DNA of 64,000 bases from Stappia albiluteola. Lineage in GTDB: Bacteria; Pseudomonadota; Alphaproteobacteria; Rhizobiales; Stappiaceae. The stretch spans positions 371,541 to 435,540 of the forward strand of contig NZ_JACFXV010000053.1 of the NCBI RefSeq assembly GCF_014050225.1, in the 5' to 3' direction. The position numbers and the translations under genes are program-made. Below, piece by piece: positions 28,738 to 41,439 of this stretch. How positions within the stretch are numbered: position 1 is the stretch's first letter; each line of letters opens with the position of its first letter. The notes under the pieces were generated by a model. The model did not search any database. It saw only the letters and a program-made list of their open reading frames with translations, and was not told the DNA's origin.

Positions 28738-30726
28738 CTAGACCGCCTTGGCGAACACGGCCAGATCCCGCCGCGATCCACCCTGGCGCAGCTTCCTGCC
28801 ACGCTCGGCCAGCTCCTGCTCCTCGCGCGCGCATTCTTCCCGCCGCCGCGCCAGATCCTGGGTCAGCGCGCGCACCCGATCCCAGGCCGCTTCATCGAGA
28901 TCCTCGTCCAGATAGGCCAGTTCCTGTTCCAGTTCCTGCTCCAGCGCCCGCGTCTCCAACACGTCGAGAAAATGCTGGAACAGGTTCTCGACGAAATCCT
29001 CGGGCGGATCATGACGCAGAACCGGCAAGCGCTGGATCAGATCCTGGAACCGGTCGCGCGATCCATGGGGCGCCTGATCCGCTTCCGTCCTGCTTCCCAT
29101 TTCCGCCACCTCCGACAGGATGCGGTAGAAGCGGTCGTCCAGCTTGTCGAAAAAGTCCGTCACGCGCACCGAATCGAGATCCGTCGCGACCCGGCAGAGT
29201 TCATCGCGGAAATGGGCATGCAGATCGTCATGCAGGGCAACTTTCGCGATCCGCTCGACATAGCGCTCGAAAAATTCGGGATACTTCAGGCAAAGCCCGC
29301 ACAACGTCCGTTCCGTGCCGAACATCGGCCCGTCCGGCCTTTCGACGGGGCCAAGCTTGGCGGGCTCGGCATCGCGCTCGGCACGTCCCCGAAATGGCGC
29401 TCGCCCCCGTCCCGCGCCGCGATCGCGCAGAGATCGAGACTGCTCGAAAAAGAGGTTCGAGAGGCGAAGGCGGATTTCGAGCTGGTAACGGCGGCGGACA
29501 CGCTCGTCCTTGATTTCGCGGACGAGATCCTCGAACCGCTTTTCCAGCGCCGCCTTGCGTTCGGGCGTATCGATCTGGGAGACGGAGACCTCGCGCTCCC
29601 ACAGCACGTCGATCAGGGGACGGGCGCGACCAAGCTCGGACCGCAGCGCCGCCGGACCTCCCTCCCTGATCAGGTCGTCCGGGTCCTTGCCGTCCGGCAG
29701 AAAGACGAACTGAAAGGAATATCCGCTCTTGAGCACCGGCAGGATGCGGTCGATCGCGCGATGCGCGGCGGAAATGCCGGCCGCATCGCCGTCGAAACAG
29801 ACCATCGGCTCGGACGCCATGCGCCACAGCCGCAGGATCTGGTCCTCGGTAAAGGCGGTGCCAAGGGTCGCAAGCACTGCCGGCAGCCCGGCCTGCCAGA
29901 CGGCGATCGCGTCCATGTAGCCTTCCACGACGATCGCCTGTCCTGACTTGAAGGCAGGTTCGCGCGCCCGATGGGCGTTGAAGACCATCGTGCCCTTGTG
30001 AAAGATCGGCGTTTCGGGGGAATTCAGGTATTTCGGCTGGCCGTCCGGATCGAGCGTCCGCCCGCCGAACGCCACCACCCGGCCGCGATCGTCGTGGATC
30101 GGGATCATCAGACGGTTGCGAAACCGGTCATAGGAGGCGCGGCCGTCCTCCGGCCTGATGACGAGCCCCGCCTCGACCATCGCCCCTTCCTCGACTCCCT
30201 TCGAGATCAGGTGCCGTTTCAAGGCGTCGCGGCCGTTCGGCGCGAAACCGAAGCGGAACTCCTTCAGCGTCTCGGCCTTGAGCCCGCGCCGGGCGCAATA
30301 ATCGCGCGCCTGTGCGCCCGAGGAAGTCTTGAATTCCGCCTGGAAGAACTGCGCCGCCATTTCGCAGATATCGGCAAGGCTTGCCCGCCGCTCCTCGCGG
30401 CGGACCGCCTGGGGATCGGCCTTTGGCAGGGAAACGCCCACCTCGTCGGCGAGCCTTTCCACCGCTTCGGGAAAATTCAGCCCCTCGGTTTCGCACAGAA
30501 AGCGGAAATGATCGCCGGAAACGCCGCAGCCGAAGCATTTGTAGCGGCCGCGCCGATCGTCGACGTGAAAGCTCGGGCTCTTTTCCTGGTGAAAGGGGCA
30601 GCAGGCCCAGAAATCCCCCTTCGCGGGCTGGGTCTTGCGCCGGTCCCAGCTGACGCGACGGCCCACGACCTCCGACAAGGGAAGCCGCGCCCGGATCTCG
30701 TCAAGAAGGCTGGGCGTGAAACGCAT
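28738..30726 (-). CDS. dnaG: DNA primase DnaG
   Basis: Replicative primase of 662 residues that makes RNA primers at the fork. The N-terminal CHC2 zinc finger has C43, H46, C64 and C67. The catalytic TOPRIM core shows VVEGYMDAIA and FDGDAAG, and KYLNSPETPIFHKG is typical of the RNA polymerase domain. The C-terminal helicase-interacting part is long and charged (RALEQELEQELAYLDEDLDE). The start MRFTPSLLDEIRARL is the family's usual one. It lies between yqeY and rpoD, all on the same strand. Confidence 0.97.
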   Translation of the reverse strand: MRFTPSLLDEIRARLPLSEVVGRRVSWDRRKTQPAKGDFWACCPFHQEKSPSFHVDDRRGRYKCFGCGVSGDHFRFLCETEGLNFPEAVERLADEVGVSLPKADPQAVRREERRASLADICEMAAQFFQAEFKTSSGAQARDYCARRGLKAETLKEFRFGFAPNGRDALKRHLISKGVEEGAMVEAGLVIRPEDGRASYDRFRNRLMIPIHDDRGRVVAFGGRTLDPDGQPKYLNSPETPIFHKGTMVFNAHRAREPAFKSGQAIVVEGYMDAIAVWQAGLPAVLATLGTAFTEDQILRLWRMASEPMVCFDGDAAGISAAHRAIDRILPVLKSGYSFQFVFLPDGKDPDDLIREGGPAALRSELGRARPLIDVLWEREVSVSQIDTPERKAALEKRFEDLVREIKDERVRRRYQLEIRLRLSNLFFEQSRSLRDRGAGRGRAPFRGRAERDAEPAKLGPVERPDGPMFGTERTLCGLCLKYPEFFERYVERIAKVALHDDLHAHFRDELCRVATDLDSVRVTDFFDKLDDRFYRILSEVAEMGSRTEADQAPHGSRDRFQDLIQRLPVLRHDPPEDFVENLFQHFLDVLETRALEQELEQELAYLDEDLDEAAWDRVRALTQDLARRREECAREEQELAERGRKLRQGGSRRDLAVFAKAV

Positions 30727-30846
30727 TCGAACTCCATGCGCACAGGCGACAATGAGCTTACTCCCGCGAAACCTCCATTGCGATTCGCCGGAAGCGCGGA
30801 ACCAAGCTGACCTGTGAATTCCGGTAACTTTGTGGATAACCCTGCT

Positions 30847-31302
30847 TCAGTGGGTCCGAAGCAGGTCCTTCACGACGCAACTCGCCTGGGTGAAGTCCAT
30901 CTGCCCAGGAAAGCGCTGCTTCAAGGCGTTCATGCAGCGGCCCATGTCGCGCAGGCCATGGGCATTGATGTCGCGCACCACCTCTTCGCAGATGCCGCGC
31001 ACTTCCTTTTCGCTGAGTTGCCTTGGCAGGAATTCGCGAATGATGTCGCTTTCCTCGCGCTCCTGCTCGGCAAGCCCGACCTGGCCGGCCTCTTCGTATT
31101 CGCGGGTCGATTGTTCCCGCTGTTTCAGCATCTTGTGCAGGATTTCCAGCACGTCGTCATCGCCGACGCCCTCGCCGCCCGCCTCGCGGGCCTGAGCGTC
31201 CCTGTCACGGATCGTCGCCTGGATGAGGCGCAGCGTCGCCGCCCGCCCCTTCTTCCCCTCAGCCACCGCTCTTTGCAGAGCCGCGTTGATCGCTTCGCGC
31301 AT
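30847..31302 (-). CDS. GatB/YqeY domain protein
   Basis: A 151-residue cytosolic protein of the YqeY family, which resembles the tail of GatB from the tRNA-dependent amidotransferase. Typical parts are AATLRLIQATIRDRD, LEILHKMLKQREQS, FLPRQLSEKE and DMGRCMNALKQRFPGQMD. Its role is not established; a link to tRNA or amidation is suggested only by the shared domain. It is transcribed toward dnaG, from which it is separated by 120 bases, and is divergent from carA. Confidence 0.93.
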   Translation of the reverse strand: MREAINAALQRAVAEGKKGRAATLRLIQATIRDRDAQAREAGGEGVGDDDVLEILHKMLKQREQSTREYEEAGQVGLAEQEREESDIIREFLPRQLSEKEVRGICEEVVRDINAHGLRDMGRCMNALKQRFPGQMDFTQASCVVKDLLRTH

Positions 31303-31420
31303 GCATAGCTCCGTCGATCGCGGGGTTGGGGAGCCGCAAAATTGCGGCGAGCCGACACCAACCCACCAACGAACATCTTAACCCGTTGATTTTGCGGAAT
31401 TTTTTTAAGTGACCTCGTGG

Positions 31421-31449
31421 TTGACCGCGCGGGTCGCTTCCCCTAGAGT
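31421..31449 (+). promoter_or_regulatory. Probable carA promoter
   Basis: TTGACC (31421-31426) and TAGAGT (31444-31449) with a 17-base spacer, a good match to the sigma-70 pattern. The carA start lies about 120 bases downstream. The leader was checked for an attenuator or riboswitch and none was recognised. Confidence 0.55.
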
Positions 31450-31569
31450 GCCGCCCCGGACGCATGCGTATAAGACCGCACAGGCGATGCACCGCACCGC
31501 ACTGCCGCCGAGCCTTCCACGTTACGTCTCTGTAACATGATGTCATCAACCGGATCGAGAATGCAAGAC

Positions 31570-32778
31570 ATGACGAGCGCAGACGCCTGGTCCGCGGCGC
31601 CGAAGACGGCCGTCCTAGTCCTGGCAGACGGTACTGTCGTCGAAGGCCAGGGCCTTGGCGCGACGGGGCAGTCCGTCGGCGAGGTGTGTTTCAACACCGC
31701 CATGACCGGTTACGAGGAAATCCTCACCGACCCGTCCTATGCCGGGCAGATCATCACCTTCACGTTTCCCCATATCGGCAATGTCGGGACCAACGAGGAG
31801 GATATCGAGACCGTCAACATGGCCTCGGCATCCGGCATTCGCGGCGTCATCATCAAGGCCGACATCTCCGATCCGTCGAACTACCGCGCCACGCGCCATC
31901 TCGATGCGTGGCTGAAGGCCCGCGGCATCGTCGGCCTTTGCGGTATCGACACGCGGGCGCTGACCGCGCTGATTCGCGAACGCGGCATGCCGAACGCGGT
32001 CATCGCCCATTCGCCAAGCGGCGTGTTCGATATCGATGCGCTCAAGCAGGCCGCCAGGGCGTGGCCGGGCCTGGAAGGCATGGACCTGGCCAAGGACGTC
32101 ACCACCGTACAGAGCTTCAACTGGGACGAAACGTCCTGGGCCTGGAACAGGGGCTACGGACGCCAGGAGGCACAGGCCTTCAACGTGGTGGCGATCGACT
32201 ACGGCATCAAGCGCAACATCCTTCGCCTGCTGGCGGATGCCGGCTGCAAGGTGACCGTGCTGCCCGCCAACGCGTCGGCGGACGACGTACTGGCGCACCA
32301 GCCCGACGGGGTGTTCCTGTCGAACGGCCCGGGCGACCCCGCCGCGACCGGCGAATATGCGGCCGCAACGATCCGCAAACTCGTCGACACGGGGCTGCCC
32401 GTCTTCGGCATCTGCCTTGGGCATCAGATGCTGGCGCTTGCGCTCGGCGGCACCACGAAGAAGATGCATCAGGGCCATCACGGTGCCAATCATCCGGTCT
32501 TTGACCGCACGACCGGCAAAGTCGAGATCACATCGATGAACCACGGCTTTGCGGTCGATGCGGCGAGCCTGCCGGGGGACGTGGAAGAAACGCATGTTTC
32601 GCTCTTCGACGGCTCCAACTGCGGCATTCGCGTCAAGGACAAGCCGGTGTTTTCGGTGCAGTACCATCCCGAGGCCTCGCCGGGCCCGCGCGACAGCCAC
32701 TACCTCTTCCGCCGCTTCACCAATCTGATGCGCCAGAGCAAGGGCGCGGAAGCGGAGCCGGAGCGGCGCTCCGCCTGA
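31570..32778 (+). CDS. carA: Carbamoyl-phosphate synthase small (glutaminase) subunit
   Basis: Glutaminase subunit of 402 residues. It releases ammonia from glutamine and channels it to CarB to make carbamoyl phosphate for arginine and pyrimidines. The N-terminal domain starts AVLVLADGTVVEGQGLGATG. The class I amidotransferase domain has the catalytic cysteine (about C282) in FGICLGHQMLALA and the His/Glu pair in YHPEASPGP. I prefer the ATG at 31570 (MTSADAW) because the relatives I recall start there; in-frame ATGs at 31537, 31540 and 31561 are alternatives. carB is 4 kb downstream on the same strand, so the two are not a tight operon. Confidence 0.96.
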   Translation: MTSADAWSAAPKTAVLVLADGTVVEGQGLGATGQSVGEVCFNTAMTGYEEILTDPSYAGQIITFTFPHIGNVGTNEEDIETVNMASASGIRGVIIKADISDPSNYRATRHLDAWLKARGIVGLCGIDTRALTALIRERGMPNAVIAHSPSGVFDIDALKQAARAWPGLEGMDLAKDVTTVQSFNWDETSWAWNRGYGRQEAQAFNVVAIDYGIKRNILRLLADAGCKVTVLPANASADDVLAHQPDGVFLSNGPGDPAATGEYAAATIRKLVDTGLPVFGICLGHQMLALALGGTTKKMHQGHHGANHPVFDRTTGKVEITSMNHGFAVDAASLPGDVEETHVSLFDGSNCGIRVKDKPVFSVQYHPEASPGPRDSHYLFRRFTNLMRQSKGAEAEPERRSA

Positions 32779-32790
32779 GAGCCAAAACGA

Positions 32791-32820
32791 AAAAGCCGGG
32801 CATCGCGCCCGGCTTTTTTT
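32791..32820 (+). terminator. Rho-independent terminator of carA
   Basis: Stem AAAAGCCGGGC / GCCCGGCTTTT with a five-base loop, followed by further T residues, 13 bases after the carA stop codon. This shows that carA is transcribed separately from carB. Confidence 0.9.
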
Positions 32821-32914
32821 ATTGCTGCTGTAGCCACCGGCAGGATGCCGGCATGCCGCGGGAGGCGCGATCACGGGGCCGGACTGTATTGCCGGCCCCG
32901 CTGCCGCAGTCCGC

Positions 32915-33373
32915 TCAGGTGGTGCTGATCAGCGAGTCGAGCGAGGCGACGACGCCCTGCATCTCGACGATCTGCTCGGCGACCTGGGTCTGATGCTCGC
33001 GCAGGATATCCTCCTGCTCGGCGCAAATGGCGCGCAGCTTGCGAAGCTGGTCGACCCGCGGAAGGTTGCTTTCCACGATGCTGATCACCTTGCGGATCTC
33101 GCCAAGCGTAAGTCCGATCTTCTTCGCCTGCAGGATGACCTTCATGCGGGAAACGTCGTGCGGGCGGTAATAGCGGCGCGCGCCCTTGCGAACGGGGTTG
33201 AGAAGCCCCTTTTCCTCGTAAAAGCGCAGGGTACGGAGGGTGACATCAAACGTGTCCGACATCTCCGAGATCGAAAGAAGCTTGCCGTCCTCATTCGCCT
33301 TCGAGATCGGACCGGCAATGTCGGGCGTGACCAGTATTTTTTCTGCCAGATTGCTCATCTTCTGCTTATCCAT
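32915..33373 (-). CDS. MerR-family transcriptional regulator
   Basis: A 152-residue DNA-binding protein. The MerR winged helix is at about 33-100 (LLSISEMSDTFDVTLRTLRF, YEEKGLLNPVRKGARRYYR), followed by a coiled-coil dimer helix. No cysteines for metal or Fe-S binding follow the coiled coil, so a metal sensor is unlikely. About 30 residues precede the HTH, longer than in most MerR proteins. An ATG at 33358 (MSNLAEK) is an alternative start. The gene converges on carA, and its target is not indicated by neighbours. Confidence 0.88.
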   Translation of the reverse strand: MDKQKMSNLAEKILVTPDIAGPISKANEDGKLLSISEMSDTFDVTLRTLRFYEEKGLLNPVRKGARRYYRPHDVSRMKVILQAKKIGLTLGEIRKVISIVESNLPRVDQLRKLRAICAEQEDILREHQTQVAEQIVEMQGVVASLDSLISTT

Positions 33374-34307
33374 CTATTGCTTGCCGCCACGGGGGCTCAG
33401 CCCCTTTCGACGAGTTGAACGCGGTATAGCGAACACGAGCCCGACTTGATCGCCGCTTTGCCTCGGAGGCCTCAGATCACGGCCTTCGACGCAAAGCACC
33501 CCATGGCGATGGTCGGGCAGTCCGCAAAGCAACGGCAACAGCCCCGGAATGCTTCAGGCTCAGATCAGATCCGACAGCTACAGGGTCGCCGCACACGCGG
33601 GCCGGCAAGCCGGACCTTGCGTGCCGCAGCACCCGAATACGCGCATCGGATTCTGACCTGACTGAACCCTGACCGGATATTTGCGATCCGGGTGATTCAC
33701 GTCGGTATACCGTCGCATTGCGCTACGGGAACTATGCCACCGCTTCGTCAGGTTAGCTTTCTCATATCGCGCCAATTTTTTATCAGCAAGCGCGTTACAA
33801 ACATGCAGTGCCGTAACATTACTATCAACTTTTTGTTATTCTCGCCTTTTAAATCGATTAAACTTATGTATTTATCGCGCATTAAATCAATAAAATGACA
33901 TGTATTATTGCTTTCATGCAACCGCAACAAAATTCATACTTATCTTAATGCAACATAAATCGATAATTGAGCGGCAATTCAAAATATTAAATTAGTTGTT
34001 TTCTTTGAAACGCCGGATTCGCCGCGCCTTCTTCAACGCAATCCCGGCATGAACAGGTCAGCGTCTGCATGAAAAGCGGCGATCTCACTGCGTGTACTGG
34101 CCCGCGTATCGGGAAAACTGCACATAAACGCGCGCGCGGGGCGAAATGCCGATTTTGGCGTTACACGCAGGTTTAACCCCTGCCTGCCGGGGCAACGAGC
34201 AGGATACGTCGTAATTTCCCGGATCGAACCGCAGCGATCTCCCTCTAGGGGAGATCCTGGTGATGCCAATGCATTCGATGGTTGCAGGGAGGCCGGAAGC
34301 GGCGCTC
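33374..34307. other. Intergenic region with an AT-rich core
   Basis: About 930 bases without a recognised gene. Bases about 33760-34010 are strikingly AT-rich, with runs such as TTTTTTAT and AAATCGATTAAA, inside an otherwise GC-rich chromosome. No origin-type repeated boxes, phage attachment site or RNA gene was identified. It may be a remnant of foreign DNA or a regulatory region; the AraC gene ends at its right edge. Confidence 0.4.
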
Positions 34308-35450
34308 TCATGCCCGGCCGGGGGGCGAGGCTCCCTGCCGCGCTCCTTCGCGCCTGATCCTTCGCCAATCGCTCGGGGCATGATCGAACCAGCGTCGCGC
34401 CGCCCGCGTGAAATTGCCGACTGCGGAAAAGCCGAGCCGATATGCGATATCCGACATCGGCAGGTCCGTTTGCTCCAGCAGGTCCTGGGCAACCTTGCGA
34501 CGCGTCTGCTCATAGAGGGCCTGGAAGGTCGTTCCCTTCTCGGCGAGGCGGCGCTGGAGACCCCTGCTGCTCAAGGCCATCTCCCTTGCAACGCATGCAA
34601 GCGAGAGATCGGGATCGGTGAGGCGCAGCGTGATCACGTCGCAGGTTCGCGACAGAATAGTATCCTCGCGACGCCTCTCGGCCAGCCGACGCCTGTTCAA
34701 TTCGCCAAGGGCCACGAACAGGTCGTCGTTCCTGCGCGGATTTGGAGTGTCCAGCGCCGAAGAGTTGATCCGCAATTGCGTCACATCGGCACCAAACCGC
34801 ACCGGAACGCCGAAATAGGCACGATAGGGCTGCGGGCTGGGTGGCGTTTCCCGGGCCAGGTCGACGCTGACCAGCGGCAATTCGCCACCGGTCAGAATGG
34901 CGATGCGCCGGGCGTATTCGCAGGCAAGACGGTCGACGACCTGATTGCTGCACACGAGCGAAGTCGGAAACGTCCACCGCATGGTCGTGATCGCGCCGTC
35001 GCTCGTCAGCTCGAAAGTCGAAAAATCGACGGACACGGGCGCGTAAGCTGACAGCACCTCCAGCGCCTGACGAAGGGTCGGGGCAAAGGACGCGGCCATG
35101 CAGACGGTATCGTCACCACCCCGGCATTGCCTGGCGCTGTCGAGATCGCTTTCCATGATCTCCGTCCAGTGCAGTGCAAAGCAGTCGTCCTCCGCACGCC
35201 TGGCACAGGCCTCAAGCAGCCTCCCGAAATCGTCCAGCCTCAGATATGTGCCAAGCTGCGGTTCACCCGGCAGATCGGACAGGCCGAAGCGCTGCATCAG
35301 CGCCCGCGCCGAGAACCCCCGCATCTGGCAGTAGGCTTCCAGCCCGACCAGCGAGCGGGCATGAATGAAATGCGCCGCCGGATCGGACCTGTCCTGGTCC
35401 CAGATCACGCCGGAGGCAGCTTCGATTGCGTTTAACTCTGTCGTCACCAT
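34308..35450 (-). CDS. AraC-family transcriptional regulator
   Basis: A 380-residue regulator. The N-terminal 190 residues resemble the arabinose-binding-like sensor domain of OruR/ArgR-type AraC proteins (SLVGLEAYCQMRGFSARALM, LGTYLRLDDFGRLLEACAR). The C-terminal domain has the two HTH motifs: LACVAREMALSSRGLQRRLA and MSDIAYRLGFSAVGNFTRAA. The effector and targets are unknown; no metabolic gene is adjacent on either side. Confidence 0.9.
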   Translation of the reverse strand: MVTTELNAIEAASGVIWDQDRSDPAAHFIHARSLVGLEAYCQMRGFSARALMQRFGLSDLPGEPQLGTYLRLDDFGRLLEACARRAEDDCFALHWTEIMESDLDSARQCRGGDDTVCMAASFAPTLRQALEVLSAYAPVSVDFSTFELTSDGAITTMRWTFPTSLVCSNQVVDRLACEYARRIAILTGGELPLVSVDLARETPPSPQPYRAYFGVPVRFGADVTQLRINSSALDTPNPRRNDDLFVALGELNRRRLAERRREDTILSRTCDVITLRLTDPDLSLACVAREMALSSRGLQRRLAEKGTTFQALYEQTRRKVAQDLLEQTDLPMSDIAYRLGFSAVGNFTRAARRWFDHAPSDWRRIRREGARQGASPPGRA

Positions 35451-35643
35451 GAAGCGTTCCGTGATGATACACGCATATTTTTGAGCTGAATGACAGCAAT
35501 AGGCATGCCAGCCGCATTTACCAAGCGTTGCATCTTCCGCTACGGCAAATCTACACGAGTGTGACTATGCGCAAAACCCGACGAACGGCCAAAGCCCACA
35601 GACAGGGTTCCGGGGCGAAGCGGTCGCGGTCCGGACAACGCCC

Positions 35644-36564
35644 TTATAGCTGGCCATCGGCGAATGTGTCGCAATCCGTCAGCTTGCCGTTCTGCAGGCC
35701 GCGCCTGAACCAGCGTACACGCTGCTCGGACGTCCCGTGATTGAAGCTTTCGGGCACCACATAGCCCTGCGTGCGCCGCTGGATCATGTCGTCGCCGATC
35801 TGGGCTGCCGCGTTCAGCGCCTCCTCGATATCACCCTGCTCAAGCAAGCCCTTCTGCTCGCTGTCATGAGCCCAGATCCCGGCGAAGCAGTCGGCCTGCA
35901 ACTCGACCCGGATGGACATTTCGTTTTCCTGCGCCCTGGTCAGGTTGCCGCGGATCGAATTGAAACGCGGCAGGATACCGACAAGGTTCTGCACGTGATG
36001 ACCGACCTCATGGGCGATCACATAGGCCTGCGCGAAATCGCCGGGCGCCTGGAAGCGGCGGCGAAGCTCGTCGTAGAAGGCGAGATCGATATAAAGCTTG
36101 CGGTCGCCGGGACAATAGAACGGCCCTGTCGCCGACTGCGCAAATCCACAGGCTGAGCGGGTGGTATCGGTGAACAGCACAAGCTCCGGCTCGACATAGT
36201 TCGTGTCGAGTTCGCGCGGAAAGGCCGCGTTCCAGGTGTCTTCCGTATCGGCGAGAACCACGGCGACGAAGCGGCGCATGTCATCCGCTCCCGGTCCTCC
36301 GACCGACGATTGCCCGCCCCCTTGCCCGCCGGGCGCCGAAGGAGAAAACGGATCCCCCCTGTCGAACCCCTCCAGCAGGGCAAGCGGATTGACCCCGAGG
36401 ACCAGCGAGACGAGCAGGATCGCGATCAGCCCACCAATACCGCCGATGCCGGCGCGCCGCACGCCGCCCCGCGAGGACATGCGCGGGCCGCCAAAACCGC
36501 CGCGATTCCCGGTCATGCGCCGGTCATCGACATTGCTGCTTTCCCGACGGCCACGCCAACGCAT
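35644..36564 (-). CDS. Neutral zinc metallopeptidase (YpfJ-like, PF04228)
   Basis: A 306-residue membrane-anchored protein. A charged and Gly-rich N-terminus is followed by one transmembrane helix (GGLIAILLVSLVLGVNPLA), then the putative zinc metallopeptidase domain. The zinc site AHEVGHHVQ (about residues 181-189) and the later ELQADCFAGIWA are both typical of the family, with the glutamate of the latter likely the third ligand. FYCPGDRKLYIDLAFYDELR is another signature. The ATG at 36564 has AGGAGG upstream, which decides against a longer start. Proteolysis has rarely been shown for the family. It is divergent from carB. Confidence 0.93.
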   Translation of the reverse strand: MRWRGRRESSNVDDRRMTGNRGGFGGPRMSSRGGVRRAGIGGIGGLIAILLVSLVLGVNPLALLEGFDRGDPFSPSAPGGQGGGQSSVGGPGADDMRRFVAVVLADTEDTWNAAFPRELDTNYVEPELVLFTDTTRSACGFAQSATGPFYCPGDRKLYIDLAFYDELRRRFQAPGDFAQAYVIAHEVGHHVQNLVGILPRFNSIRGNLTRAQENEMSIRVELQADCFAGIWAHDSEQKGLLEQGDIEEALNAAAQIGDDMIQRRTQGYVVPESFNHGTSEQRVRWFRRGLQNGKLTDCDTFADGQL

Positions 36565-36779
36565 CGCGATCCTCCTGACACCGGCAAACACCCCAGCCGC
36601 CCAAAGGCCGGACCAGGCTCGTCCACACCCGTCGATATTCATTACAATAGCACCCGCGAAAGGGTTTCCCGCGCGTCTTTTTTTGCCTATAAGGCCCGCT
36701 CAGCCGACATGAATCCCAACCTTCGCCTCGCTTCGCCGCATATTCGATGCCGCGAGGGCGGGCGGCTCGCGAGCACGCA

Positions 36780-40088
<3,309 letters not shown>

Positions 40089-40187
40089 GCCGGTCTGGAC
40101 GAAAAAATCGGGAACGCGCCGGGCGGAGGCCCCGGCCAATCGCGCGGCATTTCCCGGATGCGGAACGTGTGAACCTCGGCACGGGTG

Positions 40188-40207
40188 AAAACCCGGCCGG
40201 GTTTTAT
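40188..40207 (+). terminator. Probable terminator of carB
   Basis: An 18-base perfect palindrome AAAACCCGGCCGGGTTTT (40188-40205). Seven pairs can form around a four-base loop GGCC and the second arm ends in Ts, 100 bases after the carB stop and 55 before greA. Confidence 0.6.
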
Positions 40208-40262
40208 GTTTGTTTATGAGCCTGCGTTTTTTGCGCATGCGAGATGTTGAAGGTCGAGGACC

Positions 40263-40736
40263 ATGGAAAAGATCCCGATGACTGCCGCCGGCTATGCGAT
40301 GCTGGAGCAGGAACTCAAGGAGCGCACGTCCGTCGAACGGCCGCGCATCATCCAGGCGATCTCGGAAGCCCGTGCCCATGGCGATCTGTCCGAAAATGCC
40401 GAATATCATGCCGCCAAGGAGCAGCAGAGCCTGAACGAAGGCCGGATATCGGATCTGGAAGACAAGCTTGGCCGCGCCGAAATCATCGACGTCTCCAAGC
40501 TGTCCGGCAGCACGATCAAGTTCGGCGCGACCGTGACGCTGGTGGACGAGGATACCGAGGAAGAGAAGCGCTACACCATCGTCGGCGATGTCGAAGCCGA
40601 CGTGAAGGCCGGTCGCGTCTCGATTTCCTCGCCGATTGCGCGCGCACTGATCGGCAAGACCATCGGCGACAATGTCGAGGTCAGCGCACCGGGCGGCGCC
40701 CGGGCCTATGAGATCATCAACGTCACATTCGGTTGA
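40263..40736 (+). CDS. greA: Transcript cleavage factor GreA
   Basis: A 157-residue factor that enters the RNA polymerase secondary channel and helps stalled enzyme cleave its transcript. The N-terminal coiled coil carries the acidic tip in [20 protein letters not shown] (D and E that position magnesium), and the C-terminal FKBP-like domain ends [10 protein letters not shown]. Length and start ([18 protein letters not shown]) match the family. It has its own region after the carB terminator. Confidence 0.98.
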   Translation: MEKIPMTAAGYAMLEQELKERTSVERPRIIQAISEARAHGDLSENAEYHAAKEQQSLNEGRISDLEDKLGRAEIIDVSKLSGSTIKFGATVTLVDEDTEEEKRYTIVGDVEADVKAGRVSISSPIARALIGKTIGDNVEVSAPGGARAYEIINVTFG

Positions 40737-40762
40737 ACTTCGGCAGGCCCTTGGAATTGCGC

Positions 40763-40786
40763 TGCCGGGCGACAGTGTCGCCCGGC
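40763..40786 (+). terminator. Strong hairpin after greA
   Basis: GCCGGGCGACA / TGTCGCCCGGC, an eleven-pair inverted repeat with almost no loop, 27 bases after the greA stop. There is no T-run, so it may stabilise the mRNA end or act with Rho rather than as a classical terminator. Confidence 0.4.
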
Positions 40787-40911
40787 GGTTGTCGCGCATT
40801 TGAACAGCGCGATAAATAATAGCGCACGATGAATTGAGCGGGCACCGACTGTCCATTATCCGGGCAGATTGCTACGTAGGCCGGCAAGTTTCCTCTGTCG
40901 GACCGTTTCTC

Positions 40912-41412
40912 ATGCGACGTCACCTGCTTCCCTTCGTTACCCGTCACGAACCCCGCGCCGCTTCCGGGCTGGCCCTGAAATCGGGCATCGGCGCCATTCT
41001 CGGCATGTCGCTCGTCGGCGGCCTCGCAACGCTCACCGGCCTGCCGCTCCTGATCGCTCCCTTCGGTGCCACGGCAGTTCTTTTGTTCGCAGTGCCGGCA
41101 AGCCCGCTTGCCCAGCCGATGAACGTGGTCGGCGGCTATGCGATCGCCATTGCCGCGGCAACGGCCGCCGCCATCTGGTTTCCGGGAATGTGGTGGGCGG
41201 CCGGGATCGCCGTCGGGCTCGCGATCGCGGCAATGCTCGCCTTCCGGCTGACGCATCCCCCGGCAGGCGCAATCCCGCTTCTGACACTCACGTCGGCAAT
41301 GCCGCTCGAAACCCTGGCGTTCAGCACCGTTCTCGGCAGCGTCAGCCTCGTCGCGGTCGCAGCCCTCCACCACCGCCTGCCGCCGAAGCAGGAATATCCG
41401 AAGCGCCCGTAA
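40912..41412 (+). CDS. HPP family membrane protein
   Basis: A 166-residue inner-membrane protein with about four helices of the HPP family (named for the motif in THPPAGAIPLL). APFGATAVLLF and LAQPMNVVGGYAIAI are other signatures. Related proteins in cyanobacteria and plants carry nitrite; function in rhizobia is not established. I prefer the ATG at 40912 (MRRHLLPFVTRHEP); a TTG 78 bases upstream would add a hydrophilic segment. It lies between greA and the convergent Lrp-type gene. Confidence 0.88.
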   Translation: MRRHLLPFVTRHEPRAASGLALKSGIGAILGMSLVGGLATLTGLPLLIAPFGATAVLLFAVPASPLAQPMNVVGGYAIAIAAATAAAIWFPGMWWAAGIAVGLAIAAMLAFRLTHPPAGAIPLLTLTSAMPLETLAFSTVLGSVSLVAVAALHHRLPPKQEYPKRP

Positions 41413-41439
41413 GGCGGCGGAGCGCGGAAGCCGGGCGCC

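Noticed and set aside
31450..31569. Riboswitch or attenuator in the carA leader
   Set aside because: No conserved aptamer core, no leader peptide rich in arginine codons and no alternative stem before a T-run were seen.
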